64,000 nt of DNA from Streptomyces akebiae (GTDB taxonomy: Bacteria > Actinomycetota > Actinomycetes > Streptomycetales > Streptomycetaceae), in the NCBI RefSeq assembly GCF_019599145.1, contig NZ_CP080647.1, forward strand, positions 6,262,001 to 6,326,000, read 5' to 3'. The notes under the pieces are model-generated. The model had not been told where the DNA came from. It searched no databases and saw only the letters and a list, made by a program, of their open reading frames with translations. A program made the position numbers and the translations under genes. Shown in pieces: positions 1 to 9,108 of the stretch. Each line of letters opens with the position of its first letter. Positions within the stretch are counted from its first letter, which is position 1.

Positions 1-540
1 CGGCGGGAACCGGAAGCTGTGCGCCTCCAGGAACTCACGCCGGTACGCCTTGTTCCACACGACCGTCGGCAGGCCGAGGATCTCCGGACGCTCCGCGAGG
101 GTGAAGGTGCCCTCGCCCGCCGCGCTCAGCAGGTGCGCGTGGGCGTCGCGGCGCGTCTCGCCCCACCAGTACGTGCGGGCGTGGTCGAAGACCAGCACAT
201 CGGGGTCCCCGGCCTCGTCCAGCCGGTCCGCCAGCGCGCGCAGGGCGCCCGGCGCGAGCGTGTCGTCACCGTCGAGGAAGAGGACGAAGTCACCGCCGGC
301 GTACGGCAGTCCGGCGTTGCGGGCGCGGCCCGGTCCCACGTTCGCGGGCAGGTGCAGCACCCGTACCCGCGGATCGCGGGCGGCGTACGCGTCGAGGATC
401 TCGCCGCCGCCGTCCGGTGAGCAGTCGTCGACGGCGATCACCTCCACGTCCCCGTACGACTGCTCCAGGGCCGAGTCGAGACACTCGCGCAGATGGCCCC
501 GGACCTCGAAGACGGGGACGACGACACTGAAACGGGGCAT
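1..540 (-). CDS. Family 2 glycosyltransferase, wall polymer type (partial, 3' end outside window)
   Basis: The gene starts at the ATG at 540 and runs leftward off the window, so only 180 N-terminal residues are visible. They form a GT-A (GT2) glycosyltransferase domain: start MPRFSVVVPVFEV, nucleotide-binding segment AVDDCSPDGGG and the metal-binding FLDGDDTLAPG. A WNKAYRREFLE segment follows, shared with the two genes upstream. By analogy with those, a TagF-like CDP-glycerol transferase domain probably follows beyond the edge. Its start lies 4 bases after the stop of the preceding gene, with GGAG about 10 bases upstream, so it is translationally coupled. Likely role: transfer of sugar or polyol-phosphate units to teichoic acid or a related wall glycopolymer at the inner membrane face. 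The GT2 assignment is firm; the substrate is inferred from neighbours. Confidence 0.9.
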   Translation of the reverse strand, partial: MPRFSVVVPVFEVRGHLRECLDSALEQSYGDVEVIAVDDCSPDGGGEILDAYAARDPRVRVLHLPANVGPGRARNAGLPYAGGDFVLFLDGDDTLAPGALRALADRLDEAGDPDVLVFDHARTYWWGETRRDAHAHLLSAAGEGTFTLAERPEILGLPTVVWNKAYRREFLEAHSFRFPP

Positions 541-544
541 GTCC

Positions 545-2716
545 TCAGCTCCTCACGAGGGTCGCGGCGGTCGCCGTCGGGGCCGGGGCCGGGGTGCGCC
601 CGGCGAGCGGCACGACCGGCGGCAGTGCCTCCGGCCGCTCACCGAGGAACACCCGCCGTACGACCCGCTCCGCCGCCCGTCCGTCGTCGAACTGGCAGAA
701 CCGCTCCCGGAAGACCGCCCGCAGCGCGTCGGCCTCCACGTCCGCGTAGGAGCCGTCCCGGAACAGCTCCGCCAACTCCCTTTCGGTGCACGCCACATGA
801 CCGGGCGGCGCGGCCGGCAGATCGAAGCAGACGCCCCGGGTCTCCCGGAACACCTCCCAGTCGTCCGCGAGGATCACCAGGGGCCGGTCGAGGTGGGCGT
901 AGTCGAACATCAGGGACGAGTAGTCGGTGATCAGCGCGTCGGCCGCGAGACAGACCTCCTCGACGGAAGGGTGCGCGGTGACGTCGATGATCCGCCCGCC
1001 GCTGCCGCGAGGGGCGCCGACGGCGGAGCGGTGGTGCGCCCGCAGCAGCACCACGAACTCCTCGCCCACCGCCTCGCAGAACGCCTCCAGGTCGAACCGC
1101 GTCTCGTGGCCGGGGGCGTGTCCGCGGTGGGTGGGGGCGTAGAGGAGGGCCTTCCTGCCCTCGGGCACGCCCAGTGCGCGCCGGGCGCGCGCCACGTCCT
1201 CGGCCGTCGCCGCGCAGAGGACGTCGTTGCGCGGACAGCCGTACTCCAGCTGTTCGTACCTCCCGGGCAGGGCCCGCTCCCAGGTCTCGGTGGAGTGCCG
1301 GTTGGCGGAGAGGACGAAGTCCCAGCGGTCCACGCGCCCGAGGAGAGCGGCCGAACCGGCGACACCGTCGGATCCGGCGGCCACCACCGGATACGCGGAC
1401 CGGTCCAGGCCCGTCGCCTTCAGCGGCGTGCCGCGCTGGATCCGCAGGTGGACGCTCCCGGAACGCTTGACGACCGTGTCGGCGAAGGCGGCGTCGTCGA
1501 CGACGTACGTGGCGCGGGCCAGCATCCGCCAGGCACGCGGGGTGCCGAGGACGGCGTGCTCCGCGCCCTGCGGGACCCGGTCCACCGCGTCGGCCGCGAC
1601 GAGGAACACCGAGCGGACCCGGGGGACGAGTTCGCGGACCTTCGCGTGGAGGGCGGTGAGGTCGCCGCCGACGCCACGGCCCCGGTGCGCGCGGTACACG
1701 GCGAGGTTCCGGTCCAGCGGCAGACGGCGCTGGACGGCGTACAGGGCGCGGGCCAGGGGCGTGCGGGGGCGGGGGAGCGCGGCCAGGGCTCCGGTGGCGG
1801 CCCGTCGGGCGGCGTGCAGGCCCCGGAACCCGGCGTACGAGCCGTTCGCCAGCAGGCGGTGCTGGAGCCCGAGGTGACCGGCGGGCAGCTGGAGGCCGGT
1901 CGGGCGGTGGAGGCCGTAGAGGTGGCCGGCGCGGCGGAAGAAGGCGCGGCGGTGGTGGGCGGGCAGCAGCTCCGGGTGCGCGAGACTCCGCAGCACGATC
2001 GCGAAGAGCTGCCCGAACAGCGCCTCCGACAGCCCCTGCCCGGCCGCGGCCCGCGCGAGCACCAGCTCCACCTGGTCGAGGAGTTCCAGATGGCTCTCGC
2101 CGGGCGCGTACAGGCGGCTGCCCTGTCGGCGCAGCAGATGGCGTACGCAGACCGTGTCCCGCAGTTCGGCCGTGCGGTCGGCGGCGAGGGCGACCAGGCC
2201 GTTCCAGCCGAGGTCGGTGAAATGACCGATGGGGAAGATGAGTTGGCGTTCGCCGAGGAAATCCCGCCGGTAGGCCGCGCTCCACGCGGGGGCGTCCAGG
2301 CGTCCGGACGGGCGCACGACGGTCGTGGCGCCCTCCCACCAGTGCGTTCGTTCGTGCGCGAAGCGCAGGACGTCCGGGTCGTCCGTCTCGTCGAGCCGGT
2401 CCGCGATCGCCCGCAGCGCGCCCGGCGCGAGCGTGTCGTCCCCGTCCAGGAAGAGGACGTACGTCCCGTGCGCCGCGGCCAGTCCCGCGTTGCGGGCGGC
2501 GCTCAGCCCGCCCGCCGGCGGCGACTCGACCGGGGCGACGCGGGTGTCCCTGACGGCGTACGCGGCGCTGATCGCCCCGGCCGGTGAGCCTGCCGCCGCC
2601 TCGTGCACCGGAATCAGCTCGAAATCACCGAACGGCTGACCGAGAACCGACTCCAGAGCGAGCGGCAGCCGCCCTTCCACGCCGTACGTGGGGACGATGA
2701 TGCTGAAGCGGGGCAT
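545..2716 (-). CDS. GT2 / CDP-glycerol glycerophosphotransferase (TagF-like) fusion protein
   Basis: A 723-residue two-domain protein. Residues 1-210 are a GT2 glycosyltransferase fold with FLDGDDTLAPG (DGDD at 91-94). Residues about 350-710 are a CDP-glycerol:polyglycerophosphate transferase domain (Glyphos_transf family), with ITDYSSLMFDY at about 596 and FCQFDDGRAAERVV near the end. Such proteins extend the polyol-phosphate backbone of teichoic acids at the cytoplasmic membrane face. The start at 2716 has AAGGAAAG close upstream. It is the middle of three similar genes read leftward. Oddity: the usual VDDxSxD motif of the GT2 domain is absent; PVHEAAAGSP stands at residues 36-45, and the WNKAY segment of its paralogues is WSAAY. 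The GT2 half may therefore be inactive or have another donor. Family is certain, substrate inferred. Confidence 0.93.
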   Translation of the reverse strand: MPRFSIIVPTYGVEGRLPLALESVLGQPFGDFELIPVHEAAAGSPAGAISAAYAVRDTRVAPVESPPAGGLSAARNAGLAAAHGTYVLFLDGDDTLAPGALRAIADRLDETDDPDVLRFAHERTHWWEGATTVVRPSGRLDAPAWSAAYRRDFLGERQLIFPIGHFTDLGWNGLVALAADRTAELRDTVCVRHLLRRQGSRLYAPGESHLELLDQVELVLARAAAGQGLSEALFGQLFAIVLRSLAHPELLPAHHRRAFFRRAGHLYGLHRPTGLQLPAGHLGLQHRLLANGSYAGFRGLHAARRAATGALAALPRPRTPLARALYAVQRRLPLDRNLAVYRAHRGRGVGGDLTALHAKVRELVPRVRSVFLVAADAVDRVPQGAEHAVLGTPRAWRMLARATYVVDDAAFADTVVKRSGSVHLRIQRGTPLKATGLDRSAYPVVAAGSDGVAGSAALLGRVDRWDFVLSANRHSTETWERALPGRYEQLEYGCPRNDVLCAATAEDVARARRALGVPEGRKALLYAPTHRGHAPGHETRFDLEAFCEAVGEEFVVLLRAHHRSAVGAPRGSGGRIIDVTAHPSVEEVCLAADALITDYSSLMFDYAHLDRPLVILADDWEVFRETRGVCFDLPAAPPGHVACTERELAELFRDGSYADVEADALRAVFRERFCQFDDGRAAERVVRRVFLGERPEALPPVVPLAGRTPAPAPTATAATLVRS

Positions 2717-2768
2717 TCTTTCCTTTCGGGGTGCGTCGTCGGGTGCGTCGTTCGGGTGCGGGTGGGTT

Positions 2769-2994
2769 GGGGGCGGGTCGCGCAGTTCCCCGCGCCCCTG
2801 AAAAGCAGGGGCGGCGCCCCGTGCTTTTCTCCCCTGAGTGGCCGCAGGCCCTCAAGGGGCGCGGGGAACTGCGCGACCCGCCCCCACCGGGCCGGCAGGT
2901 GGGGGTCAAAGGGGCGCAGCCCCTGGGTGGGGGCACCTCCCGCTCGAGCGAAGCCGAGAGTGGGGGAGGGGCGGGTAGGGGCGGCGGGGGCGAG
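2769..2994. repeat. Composite GC-rich palindromic intergenic repeat (largest copy)
   Basis: A perfect 31-bp inverted repeat (2769-2799 with 2855-2885) encloses a second hairpin with arms GAAAAGCA/TGCTTTTC. Distal to it, an aggggcgcagcccct hairpin and a ggggcggcgggggcga tail follow. The outer arms contain the core cgcagttccccgcgcccct. The right half (2855-2994) recurs with the same module order at about 44329-44430, and the core recurs in at least five other gaps of this window. It separates two TagF-like genes and could act as a terminator or transcription attenuator. It codes for nothing recognisable. Confidence 0.85.
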
Positions 2995-3002
2995 GAAAAC
3001 GC

Positions 3003-5246
3003 CTACGTGCCCAGCAGATCGTCCGCCCCCACACGCACACTCGCGGCAGACGGAACGGGCCGCCGATCCCCCAACGGCACGACATCACCCGGCGGCACAT
3101 GCTCACCCAGCACCACCCGCCGCACGACCCGCTCCGCCGCCCGCCCGTCGTCGTACGGACAGAACCGCTCCCGGAACGCCGCCCGCAACTGCGCCGACCG
3201 CGACCCCCGCCAGTGGCCCGTCGCGAAGATGTCGATCAGCTCGTCCTCGCTGCGCGCGACCGCCCCCGGCGCACACGACCGCAGATCGAAGTACGTACCG
3301 CGCGCCGCCTCGTACGCCTCCCAGTCCTCCGCGTGGATCACGATGGGCCGGTCGAGGTTGGCGTAGTCGAACATCAGGGACGAGTAGTCCGTGATCAGCG
3401 CGTCGGAGGCGAGGCAGAGGTTCTCCACGCTCGGGTACCCGGTGACGTCCAGCAGCCGGCCGTGCGCCAGATCGCTCAGTGGGGAGTCGTACACGTGATG
3501 CGCCCGGGCCAGGACGACGAAGCGCGGCCCGAGTTTGCGCAGCACCCGCTCCAGATCCAGATGGGCGCGCTGCGAGTGCCGGTAGTCGCGGTGCGTCGGG
3601 GCGTACAGGACGGCGACCGCCCCCTCGGGCACACCGAGGTGTTCGCGCACCCGGGCCACGTCCGTCGAATTCGCCCTCAGGAAGACGTCGTTGCGCGGCG
3701 AGCCGTATTCGAGGGTGGTGAACGGGGAGGGGTAGACCCGTTCCCAGACGAGCGTGGAGTGGCGGTTGCCGGACAGGACGTAGTCCCACTGGTCGCTGCC
3801 GCGCAGTACGTCCTCGAAGTCGGTGCCGCGCGCCGCCGCCGGCCGGTCCCGCAGGTCGAGCCCCATGTGCTTGAGCGGGGTGCCGTGCTGGGTCTGGAGC
3901 AGCACCTGGCCGCGCCGCTTGACCAGCCTCCTGTCGAAGTCGACGTTGTTCACCAGGTACTTGGAGCGGGCGAGCGCCGTCCAGTACGCCATCGAGCCGG
4001 GCAGCACCCGCCGGGTCGCCACCGGGAGCGTGTGGTGGTGCTCCGGGCGCGCGACCCACGAGGTGCGCATCCCGGGGACGTACGTCCGGAACGCGTTCTC
4101 CAGCGCGGCCGGGCTGCACTCGTAGCCCCGGCCCCCGTACGCGGCGAACACCGCCCGGTCCGCACGCAGCGGGAGCAGACGCTGGACGCGGTAGTGGAGG
4201 CGCAGGCCGACAGAGCGGAACAGCCCGGCCAGGCCCCGCACCAGACGTCCGACGCCCCGGCCCAGCCGCGCTCCGGCCCACAGGGCGCCGTAGAGGCGCG
4301 GGCTGCCCAGCCGCAGGAGCGCGTGCCGGAGCCGGGCGCGGGCGCGGAGGGGCGCGCCGGGGGTGCGGTAGCGGGCGCAGTGCGTGCGGACCGTGCGCAG
4401 GAACTCGGCGCGCGCCTCGCGCGGCAGCCGGTGGCGCCGGGAGAACACCGAGGTGAGGTGGTCGAGCATGCGCCGGAAGAGCTCCGGACGCCACTGGGCC
4501 AGCTCCGGCCGCTCGTCGAGGTAGGCGAACACCCGGTCGTACTGCTCGAACACGTCGAAGTGACCGTGCGTAGTCGCCCCGAGGAGGCTGCCGTGGCGGC
4601 GCCGGCGGTGGTGGACGCAGACCCGGTCGAGGGTGGCGACGGACTCGGCCGCCATCAGGACGGGGTACGTCCAGGCCGTGTCCTCGTAGATGCCGGGCGG
4701 GAACCGGAAGTCGTGGTCCTCGACGAACTCCCGTTTGTACGCCTTGTTCCACGCCGCCGGGCGGACGGTGAGCAGGCCGGGGCGGTCGTCGAGCCGGAAC
4801 GGGGCAGGGCCCTGTTCGGTGAGCCGACGGTCACGTGCGTCGTGGACCGGCTCGCCCGACCAGGAGACCCGTGCGAAGTCATGGACGAGGACGTCCGGTT
4901 CGCCGGTCTCCTTGACGCGGTCGGCGATCGCCTGGAGCGCGCCCGGTGTGAAGGTGTCGTCGCCGTCGAGGAAGAGGAGGTAGTCGCCCCTGGCGTACTC
5001 CATTCCCGTGTTGCGAGCGGCGCCGGGCCCCGCGTTCTCCCGCAGGCGCACGGTACGCCGCACGCGCGGGTCGCGGGCCGCGAACTCGTCGGCGATGGCC
5101 CCGCAGTCGTCGGGCGAGGCGTCGTCGACGACGATCAGTTCGAGGTCGGTGAAGGACTGGGACAGCACAGAATCCAGGCATTCGTGCAGGTACGCCTGAA
5201 CCTTGTACGCGGGAACGATGACACTGAACCTGGGCAAGGAGGACAT
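3003..5246 (-). CDS. GT2 / CDP-glycerol glycerophosphotransferase (TagF-like) fusion protein
   Basis: A 747-residue paralogue of the next gene, first of the three-gene run. The GT2 domain is intact: VVDDASPDD at 39-47, FLDGDDTFTPG with DGDD at 94-97, and WNKAYKREF. Residues about 370-710 are the CDP-glycerol transferase domain with ITDYSSLMFDYANLDRP at about 618 and FCPYDDGRAAERVV. Expected reaction: transfer of glycosyl and/or glycerol-phosphate units from nucleotide donors onto a lipid-linked wall polymer. The ATG at 5246 is chosen because the GT2 core (LPRFSVIVPAY) begins three residues later. No strong ribosome binding site is visible, and a second out-of-frame ATG lies 4 bases upstream. 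The repeat at 2769-2994 separates it from the downstream pair. Confidence 0.93.
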   Translation of the reverse strand: MSSLPRFSVIVPAYKVQAYLHECLDSVLSQSFTDLELIVVDDASPDDCGAIADEFAARDPRVRRTVRLRENAGPGAARNTGMEYARGDYLLFLDGDDTFTPGALQAIADRVKETGEPDVLVHDFARVSWSGEPVHDARDRRLTEQGPAPFRLDDRPGLLTVRPAAWNKAYKREFVEDHDFRFPPGIYEDTAWTYPVLMAAESVATLDRVCVHHRRRRHGSLLGATTHGHFDVFEQYDRVFAYLDERPELAQWRPELFRRMLDHLTSVFSRRHRLPREARAEFLRTVRTHCARYRTPGAPLRARARLRHALLRLGSPRLYGALWAGARLGRGVGRLVRGLAGLFRSVGLRLHYRVQRLLPLRADRAVFAAYGGRGYECSPAALENAFRTYVPGMRTSWVARPEHHHTLPVATRRVLPGSMAYWTALARSKYLVNNVDFDRRLVKRRGQVLLQTQHGTPLKHMGLDLRDRPAAARGTDFEDVLRGSDQWDYVLSGNRHSTLVWERVYPSPFTTLEYGSPRNDVFLRANSTDVARVREHLGVPEGAVAVLYAPTHRDYRHSQRAHLDLERVLRKLGPRFVVLARAHHVYDSPLSDLAHGRLLDVTGYPSVENLCLASDALITDYSSLMFDYANLDRPIVIHAEDWEAYEAARGTYFDLRSCAPGAVARSEDELIDIFATGHWRGSRSAQLRAAFRERFCPYDDGRAAERVVRRVVLGEHVPPGDVVPLGDRRPVPSAASVRVGADDLLGT

Positions 5247-5337
5247 CCATGGGTCGGCGCGGGCATACTGCCCGGAAACGGCCGATCGGATGATTTGGTT
5301 ACGGTGCGTGTTCCATACGGGGGATTCTCAAGGGAGT

Positions 5338-5377
5338 TGGGGGCGCACGGATGCGTTCCGCGGTGCGCACGCCCCCA
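5338..5377 (-). terminator. Hairpin after the sugar ABC operon
   Basis: Arms TGGGGGCG (5338-5345) and CGCCCCCA (5370-5377) frame a GC-rich loop that can itself pair (cac..gtg). It lies 11 bases downstream of the last permease stop. No T-run follows, as is common in Streptomyces. Confidence 0.55.
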
Positions 5378-5388
5378 GTTGACGGCCG

Positions 5389-6312
5389 TCACTTCACGGC
5401 GCCCGCCATCACCCCCGACACGAACTGCCGTTGGAACGCGAAGAACACGGCCAGTGGGATCACCATCGAGATGAACGCGCCGGGCGCCAACACCTCGATG
5501 TTGCTGCCGAACTGCCGTACCTGCTGCTGGAGTGCGACCGTCAGCGGCTGGGAGTCGGAGCTGGAGAAGACCAGCGCGACCAGCATGTCGTTCCACACCC
5601 ACAGGAACTGGAAGATCCCGAGCGAGGCCAACGCCGGTGCGGCCAGCGGCAGGACGACCGTCGTGAACAGCCGTACCTCGCCCGCTCCGTCCAGCCGCGC
5701 CGCCTCCAGCAACTCCCTCGGGATCTCCGCGAAGAAGTTCCGCAACAGGAAGATCGCGAACGGCAGTCCGAAGCCGACGTGGAAGAGGACCACACCGATG
5801 ATGTCGCCGAAGATCCCGAGGTCCCGGAAGAGCCCGGACAACGGGATCAGCGCCACCTGCACCGGCACCACCAGCAGCCCCACCACGCCCATGAACCACC
5901 AGTCGCGGCCCTTGAAGTCCAGCCAGGCGAAGGCGTATCCGGCCATCGCGCCGATCAGGACGACCAGCAGTGTCGCCGGGACCGTGATCCAGACCGTGTT
6001 GAACAGGGCGTCCGTGATGCCGTCGTTCTCGAGCAGCGACTCGTAGCTCTTGGTGGTGAGTTGGGCCGGGGCCGAGAACACCTTCCACCACCCGGAGGTG
6101 GAGATGTCGGTCGGGTCGCGGAACGACGAGACCAGCAGTCCGAAGGTGGGCACCAGCCAGAACAGCGCCACGAGGAGCAGGAACACACGCAGTGCGCCGC
6201 CCGCCGCGCCGCTCGCGAGCCGGGCGGCGAGGGAGCGCTTGGCGCCGTCGGGCGCCTCGTGCGCCGGAGTCCCCGGCGCGGGGGCCGGGGCGGGGGTTTC
6301 GACAGTCGTCAT
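5389..6312 (-). CDS. Sugar ABC transporter permease (MalG type)
   Basis: A 307-residue inner-membrane permease of the carbohydrate uptake (CUT1) family. After a Pro/Ala-rich cytoplasmic head of about 40 residues there are six predicted membrane segments, and the cytoplasmic EAA loop that docks the ATPase reads LLEAARLDGAGEVRLF. The end QFVSGVMAGAVK is typical of MalG-type subunits. The ATG at 6312 overlaps the stop of the upstream permease (ATGA), so the pair is translationally coupled and probably forms a heterodimeric channel with it. No ATPase gene is present in the operon. Substrate unknown; a di- or oligosaccharide is likely from the family. Confidence 0.95.
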   Translation of the reverse strand: MTTVETPAPAPAPGTPAHEAPDGAKRSLAARLASGAAGGALRVFLLLVALFWLVPTFGLLVSSFRDPTDISTSGWWKVFSAPAQLTTKSYESLLENDGITDALFNTVWITVPATLLVVLIGAMAGYAFAWLDFKGRDWWFMGVVGLLVVPVQVALIPLSGLFRDLGIFGDIIGVVLFHVGFGLPFAIFLLRNFFAEIPRELLEAARLDGAGEVRLFTTVVLPLAAPALASLGIFQFLWVWNDMLVALVFSSSDSQPLTVALQQQVRQFGSNIEVLAPGAFISMVIPLAVFFAFQRQFVSGVMAGAVK

Positions 6313-7673
6313 CGCTGGCGCTCCTTCCTGAGACGCCGGATGTTGACCCACATCACCGGCAGCACGAGCAGCAGCAGGACCACACCGATCGCGCTGCCGA
6401 GACCGAAGTCGCCCCCGCCGCCGTACGACACCAGATAGAGCTGGAGGGCCAGGACGTTGGCCTCGTCCTGGGTGGGCTGCGGCGCGATGATGTAGACGAG
6501 GTCGAACACCTTCATCACATTGATCATCAGCGTGACGAGGACCACCACCAGGACCGGCGCGAGCAGCGGCACGGTGACCTTCCGGAACACCTGCCACTCG
6601 TTCGCCCCGTCCACCCGGGCCGCTTCGAGCAGATTGCGGTCCACCCCGGCCAGCCCGGCCGCGATCAGCACCATCGCGAAGCCGGCCCACATCCAGACGT
6701 ACGACCCGATGACGGCCGGGGTGACCAGGGCCGGGCCGAGCCAGTCGATGCCGTTGTAGGGAGCCGCGAAGTTCGAGCCGGGCAGCCTCAGCCGAGCCCC
6801 GTCGGCGGATTCCGGCAGGCTGAAGGTGCCGTCGGAGCGGCTGGTCGCGGTGGCGACGACCTCGCCGTCCTTCACCGCCTCGACCTCGACGCCCTTCAGC
6901 GCCTTCTCACCCGGGTCGACGGCCCCCTTCTCGCCACCGCCCCCGAGCCGGAAGTCCAGCCAGACGGTCCCGGTGACACCGCTCCCGGCGCCGGCCCCGG
7001 GGGTCTTCGCGTCCTGCGCGTCCCCGGGCAGCCGGCCCGGCGCGATGCCCACGAGCGGAAGGAGCGCCGGGGTGCCCGCCCGGACGGCCCCTTCCGTGGT
7101 GAACGCCCCGCCGCCGGACGGCCGTAGATCACTGACCTGCGCGTTGGGCCGTGCCTTCGGATACACGGACTCGTCCACGAACACGTCGTGCACGGACGTC
7201 ACGACCGCGTTGGCGACGCCCTGGTCCGGATCCTGTTCGTACACCAGCCGGAAGATGATGCCCGCGGCCAGCATCGAGATCGCCATCGGCATGAAGACGA
7301 TCAGCTTGAACGCCGTTCCCCAGCGCACCCGTTCGGTCAGCACCGCGAAGATCAGACCGAGCGCGGTGACGAGGGCCGGGGCCACCGCGACCCAGATCGC
7401 GGTGTTGCGTACGGCGACGAGGGTGGAGTCGTCGGAGAAGATCTCCGCGTAGTTGTCGAGGCCGACGAAGCCCGAGCCGTCCGCGTCGAACAGGCTCCGC
7501 CAGACCGAGTACCCGATGGGGTAGACCACGAGCGCGCCGAGCAGCACCAGCGCGGGCAGCAGAAACAGCACCGCCACCCACAGCCGGGTACCCGTCACGC
7601 TCTTGCGCGGTGCGGCGGGGGGCGTCGGCAGCGCGCCGGCGCCCCCCGCCGTCTTCGTCACGGGGGACGACAT
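6309..7673 (-). CDS. Sugar ABC transporter permease (MalF type) with inserted extracytoplasmic domain
   Basis: A 454-residue permease, about 150 residues longer than the usual 290-310. Membrane segments at about 31-53, 88-112 and 122-145 are followed by a hydrophilic stretch at about 150-312. The remaining three segments, with the EAA loop LLEAARVDGANEWQVF, come after. Residues about 232-300 (GVTGTVWLD, LKGVEVEAVKDGEV, SRSDGTFSL) resemble the SdrD/Cna B-type or carboxypeptidase-regulatory beta-sandwich. By topology the insert faces the outside, where it could contact the binding protein, much as the P2 domain of E. coli MalF does from another loop. The start at 7673 (MSSPVTK) lies 10 bases after the binding-protein stop; its own stop overlaps the next permease. 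Confidence 0.93.
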   Translation of the reverse strand: MSSPVTKTAGGAGALPTPPAAPRKSVTGTRLWVAVLFLLPALVLLGALVVYPIGYSVWRSLFDADGSGFVGLDNYAEIFSDDSTLVAVRNTAIWVAVAPALVTALGLIFAVLTERVRWGTAFKLIVFMPMAISMLAAGIIFRLVYEQDPDQGVANAVVTSVHDVFVDESVYPKARPNAQVSDLRPSGGGAFTTEGAVRAGTPALLPLVGIAPGRLPGDAQDAKTPGAGAGSGVTGTVWLDFRLGGGGEKGAVDPGEKALKGVEVEAVKDGEVVATATSRSDGTFSLPESADGARLRLPGSNFAAPYNGIDWLGPALVTPAVIGSYVWMWAGFAMVLIAAGLAGVDRNLLEAARVDGANEWQVFRKVTVPLLAPVLVVVLVTLMINVMKVFDLVYIIAPQPTQDEANVLALQLYLVSYGGGGDFGLGSAIGVVLLLLVLPVMWVNIRRLRKERQR

Positions 7674-7683
7674 GAGGTCGCCG

Positions 7684-9108
7684 TCAGCCGTTCCCGTAGG
7701 CCTTGGCCGCGTCGGTCTCCAACTGCTTCTGGGCACCGGCCACGTCGTCGGGGTTCTTCAGGAAGTCCTGAAGGTCCTTCCACTCACCGACGCCCTGGGT
7801 GCCGCCGAACGCCGCCGGGGCCTGGTCGGACATGTCGAAGCGGAAGTCGTCACCCGCCGCGAGCAGCGCCTTGGCGATCTCCCGGGTCACGTCGTCCTTG
7901 TAACTGCCCTGGTCCATCTCCTTGTTGGGAGACAGGAAGCCGCCCTGTGCCGCCCAGATCTCCGCCGCGTCGGTCGAGGCGAGGAAGGTGAGCAGCGCCT
8001 GCGCGCCCTCGCCGTCCTTCAGTGCCACGGCCGCGTCGCCGCCGGTGACCACGGGGGATTCGTCGCCGACCGCCGGGAACGGGAAGACCTTGGCGTCCGT
8101 GCCGATCTCGGCGTCCGTGTCCCCGTTGATGGTGACGGCCACGAAGTCACCCTCGAAGACCATGCCGGCCGGGGCGTCCCCGGTGAAGGTCTGCGTGATC
8201 GACTTCGGGTACTCCGTCTGCAGCGCGCCGGACGCCCCGCCCGCGATCAGCTCGTCCTTGCCCCACAACTCCGCGAGCTTGGTGAGGGCTTCCTTCACCG
8301 AGGGGTCGGTCCACTTGATCTCGTGCTTGGCCAGCTGGTCGTACTTCTCCGGTCCCGCCTGCGACAGATAGACGTTCTCGAACCAGTCGGTGAGCGTCCA
8401 GCCGTCGGCGCCGCCGATGGAGACGGCGGGCGAGCCGGCGTCGGAGAGCGTCTGCGCCGTCTGCAGGAACTCCTCCCAGGTCTTCGGCTCTTCGGTGATC
8501 CCGGCCGCCTCGAAGGCGGCGGTGTTGTACCAGACGAGGGACTTGTTGGCGGCCTTCGCGTAGACGCCGTACTGCTTGCCCTCGTACGCGCCGAGGTCCT
8601 TCCAGCCGTCCGAGAAGTTCTTGTCCAGCTGAGCCTGGGCCGCGCTGCCGAGCGGCTTCACCCAGCCCTTCTCGGCGAACTGGTGCAACACGCCGACCTG
8701 CGGCAGGAACGCCACGTCCGGCGGTTTGCCGCCCTCGATCTTCGTACCGAGGAACGTGGAGGTGTTGTTGCCGGTCGGCACGAACGTCACCGAGGCGCCG
8801 GTGCGTTTCTCGAACTCGTCCAGCACCTTCTGGAAGTTGTCCAGCTCCGGGCCGGTGAAGACCGCCGCGACCTCCAGCTTCTGGCCGTCCAGCTTGGGGA
8901 GGTCCACGGTGGCCTCGTTGCCGCCGTCGTTGCCGGTGCCGGCGTCGTCACCCTTGTCGTCGTCACCGCCGCACGCGGTGAGGGAGAGGGCGAGGACGCC
9001 TGCGGCGAGCACCGCGAGGGCCCTGGACGTGGGGGGATGGGTGGGCTTGCCAAGGGGATTGGGCTTGCGTGTGCGAACCATGCGACCAATGCGGTGGATG
9101 TTGCGCAT
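7684..9108 (-). CDS. Sugar ABC transporter substrate-binding lipoprotein
   Basis: A 474-residue extracellular solute-binding protein, family 1. A long basic head (MRNIHRIGRMVRTRKPN) precedes a hydrophobic signal and the lipobox LSLTACGG, so it should be lipid-anchored outside the membrane. Binding-protein features include VTFVPTGNN, GGKPPDVAFLPQ and GLVWYNT-type segments (here SLVWYNTAAFEAAG). The start at 9108 is preferred over the internal ATG at 9081 because a purine-rich stretch (GGAGAACGGGG) precedes only the former. It is the first gene of a three-gene importer. The ligand cannot be told from sequence; neighbouring genes give no enzyme clue. Confidence 0.94.
   Translation of the reverse strand: MRNIHRIGRMVRTRKPNPLGKPTHPPTSRALAVLAAGVLALSLTACGGDDDKGDDAGTGNDGGNEATVDLPKLDGQKLEVAAVFTGPELDNFQKVLDEFEKRTGASVTFVPTGNNTSTFLGTKIEGGKPPDVAFLPQVGVLHQFAEKGWVKPLGSAAQAQLDKNFSDGWKDLGAYEGKQYGVYAKAANKSLVWYNTAAFEAAGITEEPKTWEEFLQTAQTLSDAGSPAVSIGGADGWTLTDWFENVYLSQAGPEKYDQLAKHEIKWTDPSVKEALTKLAELWGKDELIAGGASGALQTEYPKSITQTFTGDAPAGMVFEGDFVAVTINGDTDAEIGTDAKVFPFPAVGDESPVVTGGDAAVALKDGEGAQALLTFLASTDAAEIWAAQGGFLSPNKEMDQGSYKDDVTREIAKALLAAGDDFRFDMSDQAPAAFGGTQGVGEWKDLQDFLKNPDDVAGAQKQLETDAAKAYGNG

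Noticed and set aside
3099..5474. A 791-codon plus-strand frame opposite the TagF-like gene
   Set aside because: Antisense shadow; no domain, no ribosome site, amino-acid make-up typical of reversed GC-rich codons.
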